Source: Tannockella sp964369175
Lineage (GTDB): Bacteria; Bacillota_I; Bacilli_A; Erysipelotrichales; Coprobacillaceae
Direction of reading: 5' to 3'
NCBI GenBank assembly: GCA_964369175.1
Contig: CAYJEM010000002.1
Coordinates: 37,074 to 101,073 of the forward strand
Length of the DNA stretch: 64,000 bases
Under the pieces are notes generated by a model, which saw only the letters and a list, made by a program, of their open reading frames with translations, was not told the DNA's origin and made no database searches. Below, piece after piece: positions 54,931-64,000 of this stretch (its first letter is position 1; the number at the start of each line of letters is the position of its first letter). Both the position numbers and the translations under genes were made by a program.

Positions 54931-54976
54931 TTTGTTGGTACAAATATTATTATAAATCATTATTTAGTGATGTAAA
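54931..54976 (-). promoter_or_regulatory. GH1 promoter with shared operator copy 2
   Basis: The minus strand reads TTTACA (54976-54971), 16 bases, TATAAT (54954-54949). TTTGTTGGTACAAA (54931-54944 on the plus strand) starts four bases after the -10, over the expected transcript start, where a bound repressor would block initiation. Confidence 0.75.
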
Positions 54977-54990
54977 GTAAATAAGGAGAA

Positions 54991-55012
54991 AAGATGGATA
55001 AAAATCCATCTT
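54991..55012 (-). terminator. Terminator of the GH3-GH30 gene
   Basis: AAGATGGAT-TTTT-ATCCATCTT on the minus strand, followed by TTCTCC; it borders the stop codon. Confidence 0.8.
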
Positions 55013-58000
55013 ATCTATTTTTTAACCCTCTTTTACGATTAATAATCACTATAAGTGCACCTAAACTACAAACTAAGATTGTTGCATATAGAACAATATT
55101 TGTGTTATCTCCTGTATTTGCAACCTCACTATTTGCATCTTCAGGTACTACATCCGTCTCTGGTAAAGGTACTGGTGTATCTGGAGTTGCAACTACATCT
55201 ACTTGTATTTCGCGAGTTACTCTGTTTCCAGCCATGTCTTCAACTTCAACTGTAACAATATAGTTACCAATAGTGTTGCTATCATATGTTGTTGTAATTA
55301 TTGCTTTTGTAGTGATGATACCATCAACATTATCCGTAATAGATAGTCCGATAATGTCACTTATTATTCTTGTATCACCTACATATACTGTTGCGTTATT
55401 GGCAGTAATAACTGGGGCAACAGTATCTGGATTGTCTGGTGTAACCGGTTGAGACACAACTACTTCACGTGTAAATGTAGTTATTGTTCCAAGCTTATCT
55501 TCAACTTTATACTCTACTAAATATGTTCCAGCAACCGCCATATTTACAGTATTTGACGTAACTTCTACTTTATTTGTAATATCTGTTCCATCAATATCTA
55601 GAATTTTAATTCCTACTAATGGATCAAATCCCTCTCCCTCTACATAACTATTATTTGAAACTATTATAGATGCAGGTTTTACAACCTCAACTGTTACTGT
55701 TTTTTCTGACATATTACCAGCTGCATCTACGGATGTGATTTTTACATCATATACTCCAGCAACTGCTGTATCTAATGTTGTTGTAACTGTTGCACTTGTT
55801 GTAACATCCATGTCGATATTATCCATTACCGATAAACCAACTAATGTTTTTACATCTTCATTATTACCAACATATACTGTTGCATTGTTTGCTGTGATAA
55901 CTGGTGCCGTTGTATCTAGTATAGTACTAGGTTTAATTAGTAAATCTGTATAATTAAATCCATCACCTTGTACTTCTACACGAATTGTATGGATCCCAAC
56001 TGGCAATGTAATGTTGATTGGTTGTGTGTTTGCAAATGAATCCCAGCCGATATTTTCAACTGCCACACTTCCAATCTCAGTTGGTAAAGTTCTTGTATTT
56101 GCTTGCATTGAGAATAATGCCGATACATCTTTTTGCGAACCAGTTCCAGCATTAATAGCAATTGTATATTCGCCAGCAACTTGTACATCAATCAAGTAAT
56201 CTTGATATGATCCTACAGATTGGAATCCGATTTTGTCACCCTCATCATACCATGATTTGTCATTTGATGAATTCACTCGTTGGTCATGACTAATTGTCGT
56301 AGTAGCATCTGTTAACACCGTTGTTGATGTTGGAGCCTTTTTGATAACAATGTCATTAATTGAGAAGCCAGCAGTATTTGACTCTAAACGAATTGTTTGG
56401 TGCCCTACAGGTAACGAAAGTGTAAATCCGTGCTCTTTAGCACCCCATGATTGAGCAAACGTAATACTTGCTAGGTTATCTGTCGCTAAAGCTAACCCAC
56501 CACTTACTTTTAATGCTCCTGTCATACCCTGTGAAGCATCCACCGAGTAAGAAATAATGTAGTCTCCTGCTTCTTTTACATCTAGATAGAAATCAATATG
56601 ATTTCCAATCGCTGAAGCGTCAACTTCAGTTAACGACCCAGTTGTACGATAGGCCATATCTTCTGTTAATGATGTCTCTCCAGCATCATTTAACGTTATT
56701 GGTGTTGGTAAGTCACTTGTTGCCTTAAATGTAGCCTCTTTTGTCAATGAAATATTACCATCATGATAAGCATCTTTAGATAAAGTTATAGTTCCTAGTG
56801 CATCCCCATATAATGGTATCCACTTTAATGATACTTTTGCTTGTGTATCAGAAATTTTTGTAACATCTTCAACAGTAACATATTTCGCTGCATTACCTGT
56901 TAATGTAACCATACCTGTTAAATCATCTGCTAATGTTCCACCAACTATATCAATAGTAACTTCTGAAGTGTTGTAATCAATTTCATTAACTGCAGTTAAT
57001 GACTCCTCGTCATTAATTGCAATTACACTAATTGTATCTTGCAATGTTGTTCCAGCTGTCCCATTGTACTGTGTTGCATCGACTGTTAATGTAGCAACTT
57101 TATCAACGTCAAAATCTTTTCCTACTTCACTTGTGAATTTGATTTCCACTGTTGTATCACTAGTTCTTGTTACTGTGTACGTAGCATTTTCAAGTCCAGC
57201 AATAACAAATTTTGTAGGATCAATTACATCTATAAATTTTCCAGTGGCAAGTGTTGCAGTTACTGATTTTCCTGTTAAGCTTCCTTCTTCTAAAGAAGTA
57301 TATGAAGTTGTAATATCATTTCCAATAACTACATTACGGTAGTTAATGTCTGATGTAAATATAACTTTAATTTTATCAATGTTTGTTGTTAAGTTTACAT
57401 TTCCAGCACTTATTCCAAACGTCGAATTATCACCTGTATTTGTAATTGATACTACACCTAAATCGATTTCAGCACCTGAATCATCGATTCCTTTAAGCGT
57501 TACTGATTTTCCATCATGTGCCGTTGCTGCGTTAACTTCAACTGGATATGCTCCATCCTGTTGAACATTTACATCGTATATAATATAATCGCCATCACTT
57601 GCATATCCAAAGTTTTTCGTTGATTCTTTTTCTTCTTGCACTAATCCTTTTACTTCTAAGTAGTTATCAATATCCATTCTACCTGGAAGTGATGTATTAC
57701 TATCTTCCTTAGTAAACTGTACATCTTTATAATTTACACCAGCATTTGGTGTTGTAATTGAAATTGTTTGAAGTCCTGGATTATCAAATGTTACATATGT
57801 TTGATATGTTGTATATATGTCCCATTCTCCTCCCCAGAAGAAAAATCTATCAGCCACAACTTGTCCAATTTCTTTATCTCCGTTGCTTAAAACCACAGGA
57901 TAACTTTCCGTTTCACTACCACCCACTGCTACTGTAGCTACAAACTTGTATGTTCCAGCTTCAGGTACATTTACATTGTATGATATTTTTGTATCTTTTG

Positions 58001-61000
58001 TTATATATGTAATTGCATCTTCTCCTTGCACCGCATCTACAACAGTTGCATCAGCGATTTTTAAATCATCAGTAATGTTTTTATAAGCTGTTGCATCTAC
58101 TGGTTGCCATACATAAGTTGCAACGTTTCCAGCTGGAAGTGTTGCATTGAATTGCGTTCCATTATTTACAACTTTAAAGTTTTGATCACTACCTGAGTTA
58201 TTAGCAACCACCATTACTAATTCACCAGTTTCAGGATTTTTATATGTTACATTTGTTACCGTACTACTACTTCCATTAGTACTATGTACACGCACATAAC
58301 CATCTTTAATATATTTTGTGAATTGACTCATAATATAAACTTCTGGTGTTTTCCAGTAATTATTTGGATCTGTTGCATCCTGTACAAATAATGTTGGATC
58401 TGGTGTTCCTACCCATTGATGTGTATTAACATTACTATCTAACATAGTTACCCAAGAATTGTAACTTTGAGAACCGTTACGATACCAATTAATGATACTA
58501 TTAGCACCTGATGTTCCCCATACAGAGCGTTCTGTTAAATGCATTGATAAATCTGGATATTTTTCATACATTTGACCCATTGTAACTTCACTTCCACCAT
58601 AAGGATGGAAAGCAATCCCATCAATATAATCTAATCCACCTGCTGCTTCTAAAGCTCCCATGAATGTATCAGCCCCATCAAAATTATGATCAAATGCCCA
58701 TATCGCAACGTCTTTGTACTCCTCAGGTATAATTGTACTATGTACAATTTGTTCTTTAAACGCTTTTGCAACTGCAGCTTGTTGATCTCCAGTCATATAA
58801 CAACTTGGATAATTAATTTCTAATACTGGTTCATTTTGTAATGTAACTGCATCAAAGTTAATTCCATGTTTGCTATATTCTTCTAAGAATCTTATAAAAT
58901 ATGTAGCTAATTCATCACTATATTCACTGTTGAATGCTCCACCTTTAAGTAATAATTCATTATCAGGATAACTTTCCGAGCTATTTGTTGGTGTTTTCAT
59001 CCATCCTGGTGGTGACCAAGATGATGCAAAGAATTTAAGATCTTCTTCGACACCTAATTCCACAGCGATAGCTTGTAATTCATTTACAACTTGAATAACA
59101 TGTGTAGTTTCATCTTTTTCAATACTAAATCCACTTCCTGTAGTATTATACCAATCTGGCTTACCATTTAGCTCTGTTCCAGTTCCATCATAATAACTAT
59201 AGAATGTTTGTGCTGTAAAGTCAGAACTTGCAACAGTTAAACGAATTAATGTATTACCCATTCCGTTTACAGGATCAATTAAATATGTTAGGAATTCTTT
59301 TCTTGTTGATTCGTCCATTTTCATTAAGTTATAAATTGTTGATTCTTCTAAAGAAACACCATTTCCTAACATTGCTTGATATTCAGTTTCATCATCAATA
59401 GAAATCGTAGTTAGATTTGAATCATCTACATTGCGAATGTCAATTGGATCTTTAGTACTATTTTTATTTTCTATTTCAAATTCACCTGCATACCATGCCA
59501 TATTTTGAGAATTCTCTGATGATGACATTGTTACTGACACGCCATCTTCTTTAACAAGCTCACCAGTACCAACATTATCTTCTACCGTCGGAACTTCTGG
59601 CTGTACATAATCACTATTTTTATAATCTAATGTAAAGTAATCGATATTGTAATCTCTATCTTTTGAGATAATACGAATTGTATGCGTTCCTGCTGGTAGA
59701 TAAATATCACCTAATGATAACTCTGTAAACGTATCCCATCCACCAGTACTATTTGTACTTGTAGAAACATTACCATATGTAGCCCCAGCAATTTGCACTT
59801 CAAATTTTACACCTTTATTATTATTCGTTGTTCCAACCGCTGCCCCTAATGTATATGTTCCGTTTTCTTCAACATTGATTGTATAATCCATATAACGTTC
59901 TTCCCAAATATACTCTAAGTATTGGCCGTTCCATGATACTCTTATATCATTGTGTTTAGATACAAAACTTTCAGACTCGATTTTTGCTTGAGAATCTTTT
60001 GTAACTTTTATAACTGATGGATCTTCTGGTTGTATTTGTTCTTCACTATAAGATGCTTTTTGCATACCACTTCCGTACTCATATAAAACTTTACTTGCAT
60101 CTTCAAATTTTGATTCAATATCTTGAGCATACCAAGGCCAAGTAAATGTTAACTGCCCAGTAAAGTCTTTGCTTCCAAATAATACATCAGCAATACCGGC
60201 ACCTTCACTTCCAGGAAGACCAGCCATAATAATTGAATCTACTTGTTCAACTTGATTTGCGATTGTTATTGGTCTACCAGCAACAACAACCATGATAATT
60301 GGCATGTCTGGATATTTAGTGTTGATAGACTCTATCATATTAGCATCAGTAGCATCCAGGGTTAATCCAGCAGCTACTCTATCTCCATCTGTTTCTGCAT
60401 ATGGATCTTCTCCAACAACTACAATAGCAGCATCATATTCTTCTTTAATTAATCCATTTGCTGAATAATCAAATGTTTTATCAGGAGCAACTTCTCTAAA
60501 ACCTTCTAAAATAGTTGTCCCTTCAGTAATATTACCTTTTGATCCTTGCCAAGTAATTGTCCAACCACCAGATTGAATCCCAATATTATGTGCAGCTTCA
60601 CCCGCAACAAAAATATTATCCATGTTTGTAAGATCTGTAATTGTTGTTCCACTCGTAGTTTGAGTATTTTTTAATAATACTAATGATTCGCTAACCGCTT
60701 GTCTAGCAAGTGCTCTATGCTCATCACTTCCAACTGTACCTAATAACGTCGTATCTCCATAAGCTAAATTAGGATTATCGATTAATCCTTTTTCAACTTT
60801 TAAAGTTAAAATTCTAGATACTGCATCATCAATACGTGCCATAGAAATTTCACCATCATTAACTGCTTGAATAATTAATCCATAAGCATCTTTCCACTTT
60901 GGAGTTCCATCATCATACTTTTGAGCAATCATCAATACATCAATTCCAGCATTTATTCCATCAACTAACTGTTCTTTATATGATGATGTATTTTCAATTT

Positions 61001-61794
61001 GGTCGACACCGTTATAATCAGATATAATGATACCTTCAAAACCTAAATCTCCTCGTAAGTATTCAGTCAATAATTCATAGCTACCATGCATTTTTTGTCC
61101 ATCAATGCTATTGTACGATACCATAATTGAATCAACACCTTTTTCAATTGCTTCAATGTAAGGTTGTGATAACTCTGCTAACATCGCATTATATTCGCTA
61201 CTTCCAATTACAACATCTACATTCCCTTGGTTAATACCATTTTCTGTTTGTCCTTCACCAATAAAATGTTTTGCTGTTGCAGAAACACCTGCTGTTTCTA
61301 ACCCAACAATATATGCTGATGTAAGACGTGTTACTTCTGCAATGTTTTCACTAAAACATTCGTATGTTCTACCCCAACGTTCATTTTCTGGCAGCCCTAA
61401 TGTTGGTGAAAAGTTCCAATTCGTTCCCGTTGCTAGCATTTCCTCTGCTGTAGCTTCCCCGATATCTTGAACTAACTGAGCATTACCTGTTTGCCCTAAA
61501 TTTATATTATGTGGAAAAATAGTTGCTCCATAAACATTGTTATGTCCATGAACTGCATCTACACCATATAGTAATGGTATACCTAATGCACTATCATTAA
61601 TAGCAGCATCTTGATATAACTTTGTACGGTCAGCCCAATCACTTGCCGTGTTGTCTCCGCTTGCACTTGCTCCTCCTCCACTTAAAATTGACCCAATTCC
61701 ATATTGCGCAACTTCTTCTGGTGAAATATCACGCGTATCTGCTTGAATCATTTGTCCTACTTTTTGTTCTGTAGTCATGCTTGCTACTATTGCA
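55011..61794 (-). CDS. Cell-wall-anchored GH3-GH30 glycosidase with carbohydrate-binding and Ig-like modules (N-terminus missing)
   Basis: A secreted multimodular enzyme; about 2260 residues are visible, with the signal peptide in the N gap. In order: GH3 N-domain (to about 60860; KHFIGEGQTENGINQGN, nucleophile Asp in IIISDYNGV at about 61018); GH3 C-domain (to about 60090; GSEGAGIADVLFG); a CBM6-like module (to about 59620); GH30 (59580-58090; acid/base in TLQNEPVL at 58830, nucleophile in LTERSVWG at 58529, SSWSPPGWMKT); two more beta-sandwich modules (58080-57320); Ig-like repeats (57310-56700); two more CBM6-like modules (56700-55925); three DUF5011-like Ig modules (55920-55190), the first and last near repeats (DTxAPVITANNATVYVG). 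The end is a sortase signal: VANTGD, a hydrophobic helix, RKRGLKNR. The GH30 part resembles beta-1,6-glucanases, so it may degrade beta-glucan; the substrate is inferred. Confidence 0.92.
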
Positions 61795-61894
61795 NNNNNN
61801 NNNNNNNNNNNNNNNNNNNNNNNNNNNNNNNNNNNNNNNNNNNNNNNNNNNNNNNNNNNNNNNNNNNNNNNNNNNNNNNNNNNNNNNNNNNNNN
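61795..61894. other. Assembly gap (100 N)
   Basis: Exactly 100 undetermined bases, the usual placeholder for a gap of unknown length. It hides the promoter region, the secretion signal of the GH3-GH30 protein and the DNA-binding half of the divergent GntR gene. Confidence 0.99.
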
Positions 61895-62283
61895 ACAAAC
61901 AACTGGCCAATTCATTGCAATGTAATATCGATACGCCTTTATATTATATTAAACGTATTCGATATTTTGATAATACTCCTTTTGCGATTGAAACTGCATA
62001 TTATAATAGTGAGATTATTCCACATATCAATAAAGATATTGCTAGTAAGTCGATATTTGAATATATCCGTTCTACATTAAACCTAACAATTGGCTTTACT
62101 GATAAATATTTAAAAGGTGAAAAATTGAGTAAAGAAAATGCTGCACTATTGAACTTAAATGAGGGAGATCCTAGTGTTGTTGTTAATGATAATATGTATT
62201 TAAGTAATGGTACTCTTTTTAATATTTCAAAAATTGTATATCATTATCAGCATGCTGAATTCTATACATCCAATATACGTTAA
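61895..62283 (+). CDS. GntR/UTRA regulator, C-terminal part (5' end in gap)
   Basis: About 129 residues of a UTRA ligand domain are visible: YYIKRIRYFDNTPFAIETAYYN, SIFEYIRSTLNLTIGF, LLNLNEGDPSVVVNDNMYL. Residue for residue it resembles the C-terminal half of the regulator at 51677-52381, so the two are paralogues. It is divergent from the GH3-GH30 gene and is probably its regulator. The truncation is due to the assembly gap, not to a visible mutation. Confidence 0.85.
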
Positions 62284-62308
62284 GGCACTTTTATAAAGTG
62301 CCTTTTTA
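62282..62308 (+). terminator. Terminator of the GntR/UTRA gene
   Basis: AAGGCACTTT-TAT-AAAGTGCCTT followed by TTTATTT. Confidence 0.9.
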
Positions 62309-62322
62309 TTTAGCAAATTAAA

Positions 62323-62345
62323 AATACCCATAATATATGGGTATT
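62323..62345 (-). terminator. Terminator of the pepA-GNAT pair
   Basis: AATACCCATA-TAT-TATGGGTATT on the minus strand, followed by TTTTAATTT. Confidence 0.75.
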
Positions 62346-62622
62346 ATAAGATATCTGACTTAGTAGTATTTTTCTCAATCCATTTTATCGCATAGCTACA
62401 TTGCATAATTGCCTTGTAATTATTATTTTTACAATACAAATAAAACTCTTCCATTAACAAAGTTGCTATACCTAACCCGCGAGCCTTAGGATCGACAAAT
62501 GTAGTAATCAAGGTAAGGGTATTACCATCAACAGTAAACCCAACATATCCTAATTGATTATCACCTTTATCACTGATACTAATGTTACCATCTGCTATCT
62601 TTACATTATATTTATCTTGCAT
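62344..62622 (-). CDS. GNAT-like N-acetyltransferase domain protein (YjdJ type)
   Basis: A 92-residue protein matching the short GCN5-related YjdJ/DUF-type acetyltransferases: LGYVGFTVDGNTLTLITTFVDPKARGLGIATLLMEEFYLYCKNN with the acetyl-CoA loop R-G-L-G-I-A, then IMQCSYAIKWIEKN. The acceptor is unknown. It overlaps the end of pepA by 11 bases and is the last gene of that unit. Confidence 0.87.
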   Translation of the reverse strand: MQDKYNVKIADGNISISDKGDNQLGYVGFTVDGNTLTLITTFVDPKARGLGIATLLMEEFYLYCKNNNYKAIMQCSYAIKWIEKNTTKSDIL

Positions 62623-63949
62623 GTTCTTTTACCATATAATACACAGTAGCAACAGCACCACAAATAGCACCTTTTTGATGGTAGTCGTACATTACAACAT
62701 CACTCCAATGCGTTCCAGCAATATCAAAGTGCATCCATGGAACATCCTTTGCAAAGTGCTTTAAAAACACACTTGATGTAATAACACCACATTTTGGACC
62801 ACCAATATTTTTCATATCTGCCACATGACTTTCTAACATCTTTTGATGTTCTTTGTAATATGGCATCGCAATGAATTTTTCACCAGTATACTTACTTACC
62901 GTATTCAATGTATTAATAAGCTCTTGGCTTGTCGATACAATTGGTGTAATCGTGTGCCCAAACGCAGCTTCAGCTGCACCAGTTAAAGTAGCCATATCTA
63001 AGATTGTTGTTGCATTTTCATCAGTAATTGCATATGTAATAGCATCTGCAAGGATTAACCTTCCTTCTGCATCAGTATTTCCAATTTCTACCGTCGTTCC
63101 ATCATATAGGGTAATGATATCACTTGGAAGCAATGAGTCACTAGATATTTTGTTTTCACATAAAGGGATAACTGCAATAATATTCTTATCAAGTTGTTGC
63201 TCAACTGCAGTTTTGAATATAGCTAAGACGCTAGCGGCACCACCCATATCACCTTGCATTCCCGTAATCGCCGATGTTGGTTTTAAGTTGTAACCACCCG
63301 TATCAAATGTTACACCTTTACCTATCATTGCAAGGATTTCTTTATCAGTTTGACGTGGTATATATTTTAAAACTAACAAGCATGGTCTACGTGTGCTTCC
63401 CATACCTACAGAATATAATCCCATCATATTTTTTTGGTATATCGTCGTATCATCTAAAACTGTAATTTTAACACTATCATCCTTGAATGTATCATAAGCA
63501 AAATCAACGATTGCCTGAGGAGTAATAATATTTGCTGGTGAATTCGATAAATGCTTTGCAATATTTATATTATTTGCTAGAGTAATATATTCTTGAATGT
63601 CACAGTCTTCACACAATAGCTCAATTTCTACTTTATTTGTATTTCCTTTATAATTATATGTTGATAACACTATCCCCATTACAATTGCATACATATCTGT
63701 CTCATTAAATCCTTCTAAATCGATTGATGCTTTTATTACTTTCATTTTTGATAATGTTTTATAAATTGTTGCAAACAATTCCATGATTTCTTCAATGTCA
63801 TATTCTTGTTTACCACCAAAAACTAATGTTTTTGTTGTTTCGCTATAGACATTACCTTTAAAAGATAATGCAAAATCTTTAAACTCTTTAGTATCATGCA
63901 ATATTTTTACATGAAAATTCTCATTTCTTTTTTGTACTATTTTAATCAT
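62612..63949 (-). CDS. pepA: Leucyl aminopeptidase (M17)
   Basis: A cytosolic dinuclear-metal aminopeptidase of 445 residues. The active-site motifs are GKGVTFDTGGYNLKPTSAITGMQGDMGGAA (metal-binding Lys and Asp) and the family signature NTDAEGRLILADAI, followed by ATLTGAAEAAFG. The N-terminal domain is short compared with E. coli PepA. It carries AAAGGG upstream of the ATG at 63949. Confidence 0.94.
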   Translation of the reverse strand: MIKIVQKRNENFHVKILHDTKEFKDFALSFKGNVYSETTKTLVFGGKQEYDIEEIMELFATIYKTLSKMKVIKASIDLEGFNETDMYAIVMGIVLSTYNYKGNTNKVEIELLCEDCDIQEYITLANNINIAKHLSNSPANIITPQAIVDFAYDTFKDDSVKITVLDDTTIYQKNMMGLYSVGMGSTRRPCLLVLKYIPRQTDKEILAMIGKGVTFDTGGYNLKPTSAITGMQGDMGGAASVLAIFKTAVEQQLDKNIIAVIPLCENKISSDSLLPSDIITLYDGTTVEIGNTDAEGRLILADAITYAITDENATTILDMATLTGAAEAAFGHTITPIVSTSQELINTLNTVSKYTGEKFIAMPYYKEHQKMLESHVADMKNIGGPKCGVITSSVFLKHFAKDVPWMHFDIAGTHWSDVVMYDYHQKGAICGAVATVYYMVKEHAR

Positions 63950-63963
63950 ATTTTTCCCTTTCT

Positions 63964-64000
63964 TTAAATCACAAAATTCAATACTCCTGCAAGTAACATC
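63964..64000 (-). CDS. Possible C-terminus of the next gene (partial)
   Basis: Eleven codons and a TAA (stop at 63966-63964), reading MLLAGVLNFVI, hydrophobic and consistent with the end of a membrane protein. The pepA ribosome binding site follows directly. Too short to identify. Confidence 0.3.
   Translation of the reverse strand, partial: MLLAGVLNFVI

Noticed and set aside
55735..57564. Plus-strand open frames under the Ig-like part of the giant protein
   Set aside because: They result from the biased Thr/Val/Asp codon usage of the repeats and have no start signals or homology-like features.
61743..62080. Open frames running through the N block
   Set aside because: Frames across undetermined bases are artefacts; only the parts on either side with matching family sequence were kept.
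1..64000. CRISPR arrays, tRNA/rRNA genes, insertion sequences, phage genes
   Set aside because: None were recognised on reading the window; there are no regularly spaced repeats and no transposase or integrase frames.

Overview
This is a low-GC Bacillota (Firmicutes) chromosome segment. The combination of HPr kinase, cre-type control, RNA polymerase delta subunit, many PTS and glycosidase genes, a sortase-anchored glycosidase and the sporulation pair yabP-yabQ suggests an Erysipelotrichia-like, gut-type sugar fermenter that sporulates or descends from a spore-former. That assignment is inference: no rRNA or tRNA gene was recognised in the window. A run of exactly 100 N at 61795-61894 shows that this is a draft scaffold.

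Layout. 1-0.7 kb: an ArsR-type regulator and the start of a metal/metalloid permease with three matching operators. 0.8-7.4 kb: a mannosylglycerate operon (PTS enzyme II mngA, GH38 mngB, glycerate kinase) next to an RpiR regulator. 7.4-15.3 kb: an overlapping operon uvrB-cca-uvrA-hprK-lgt. 15.3-26.5 kb: housekeeping genes (S41 protease, gap, clpP, rpoE, argS, cls, a class A PBP, an HD hydrolase). 26.6-35.5 kb: GH4 6-phospho-glycosidase, free-Met-sulfoxide reductase, an oxidoreductase, an acn-icd-gntR operon that makes 2-oxoglutarate, and ABC-F plus VanZ-like proteins. 35.5-41.2 kb: an FtsX-type ABC system, type III glutamine synthetase and a PH-like membrane protein. 41.3-43.6 kb: a cellobiose-type PTS IIC and its GntR/UTRA regulator. 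43.6-51.5 kb: housekeeping genes (walJ, rlmH, rpmE, murA, fba and others). 51.6-62.3 kb: a beta-glucoside region with a GntR/UTRA regulator, the divIC-yabQ-yabP cluster, a GH1 6-phospho-beta-glucosidase and a >2200-residue surface protein fusing GH3 and GH30 catalytic modules, divergent from a second GntR/UTRA gene cut by the gap. 62.3-64 kb: a GNAT protein and an M17 aminopeptidase.

How it fits together. The surface GH3-GH30 protein could release beta-gluco-oligosaccharides. The CelB-type IIC would import them as phosphosugars, and the GH1 and GH4 enzymes would split these. The GH1 and celB upstream regions share the same near-palindrome (TTTGTTGGTACAAA), which points to one GntR/UTRA regulon. 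The celB promoter also carries a cre-like site in its spacer, consistent with the hprK in the window.

The least ordinary observations are two genes that appear to lack any canonical start codon: mngA (ACG, perfectly spaced from AGGAGG) and the GntR gene next to celB (ATA or ATC). In both, the sequence upstream of the first ATG encodes the expected N-terminus of the family. Several clean operator candidates (ArsR x3, RpiR, GntR/FCD on acn) can be read directly.
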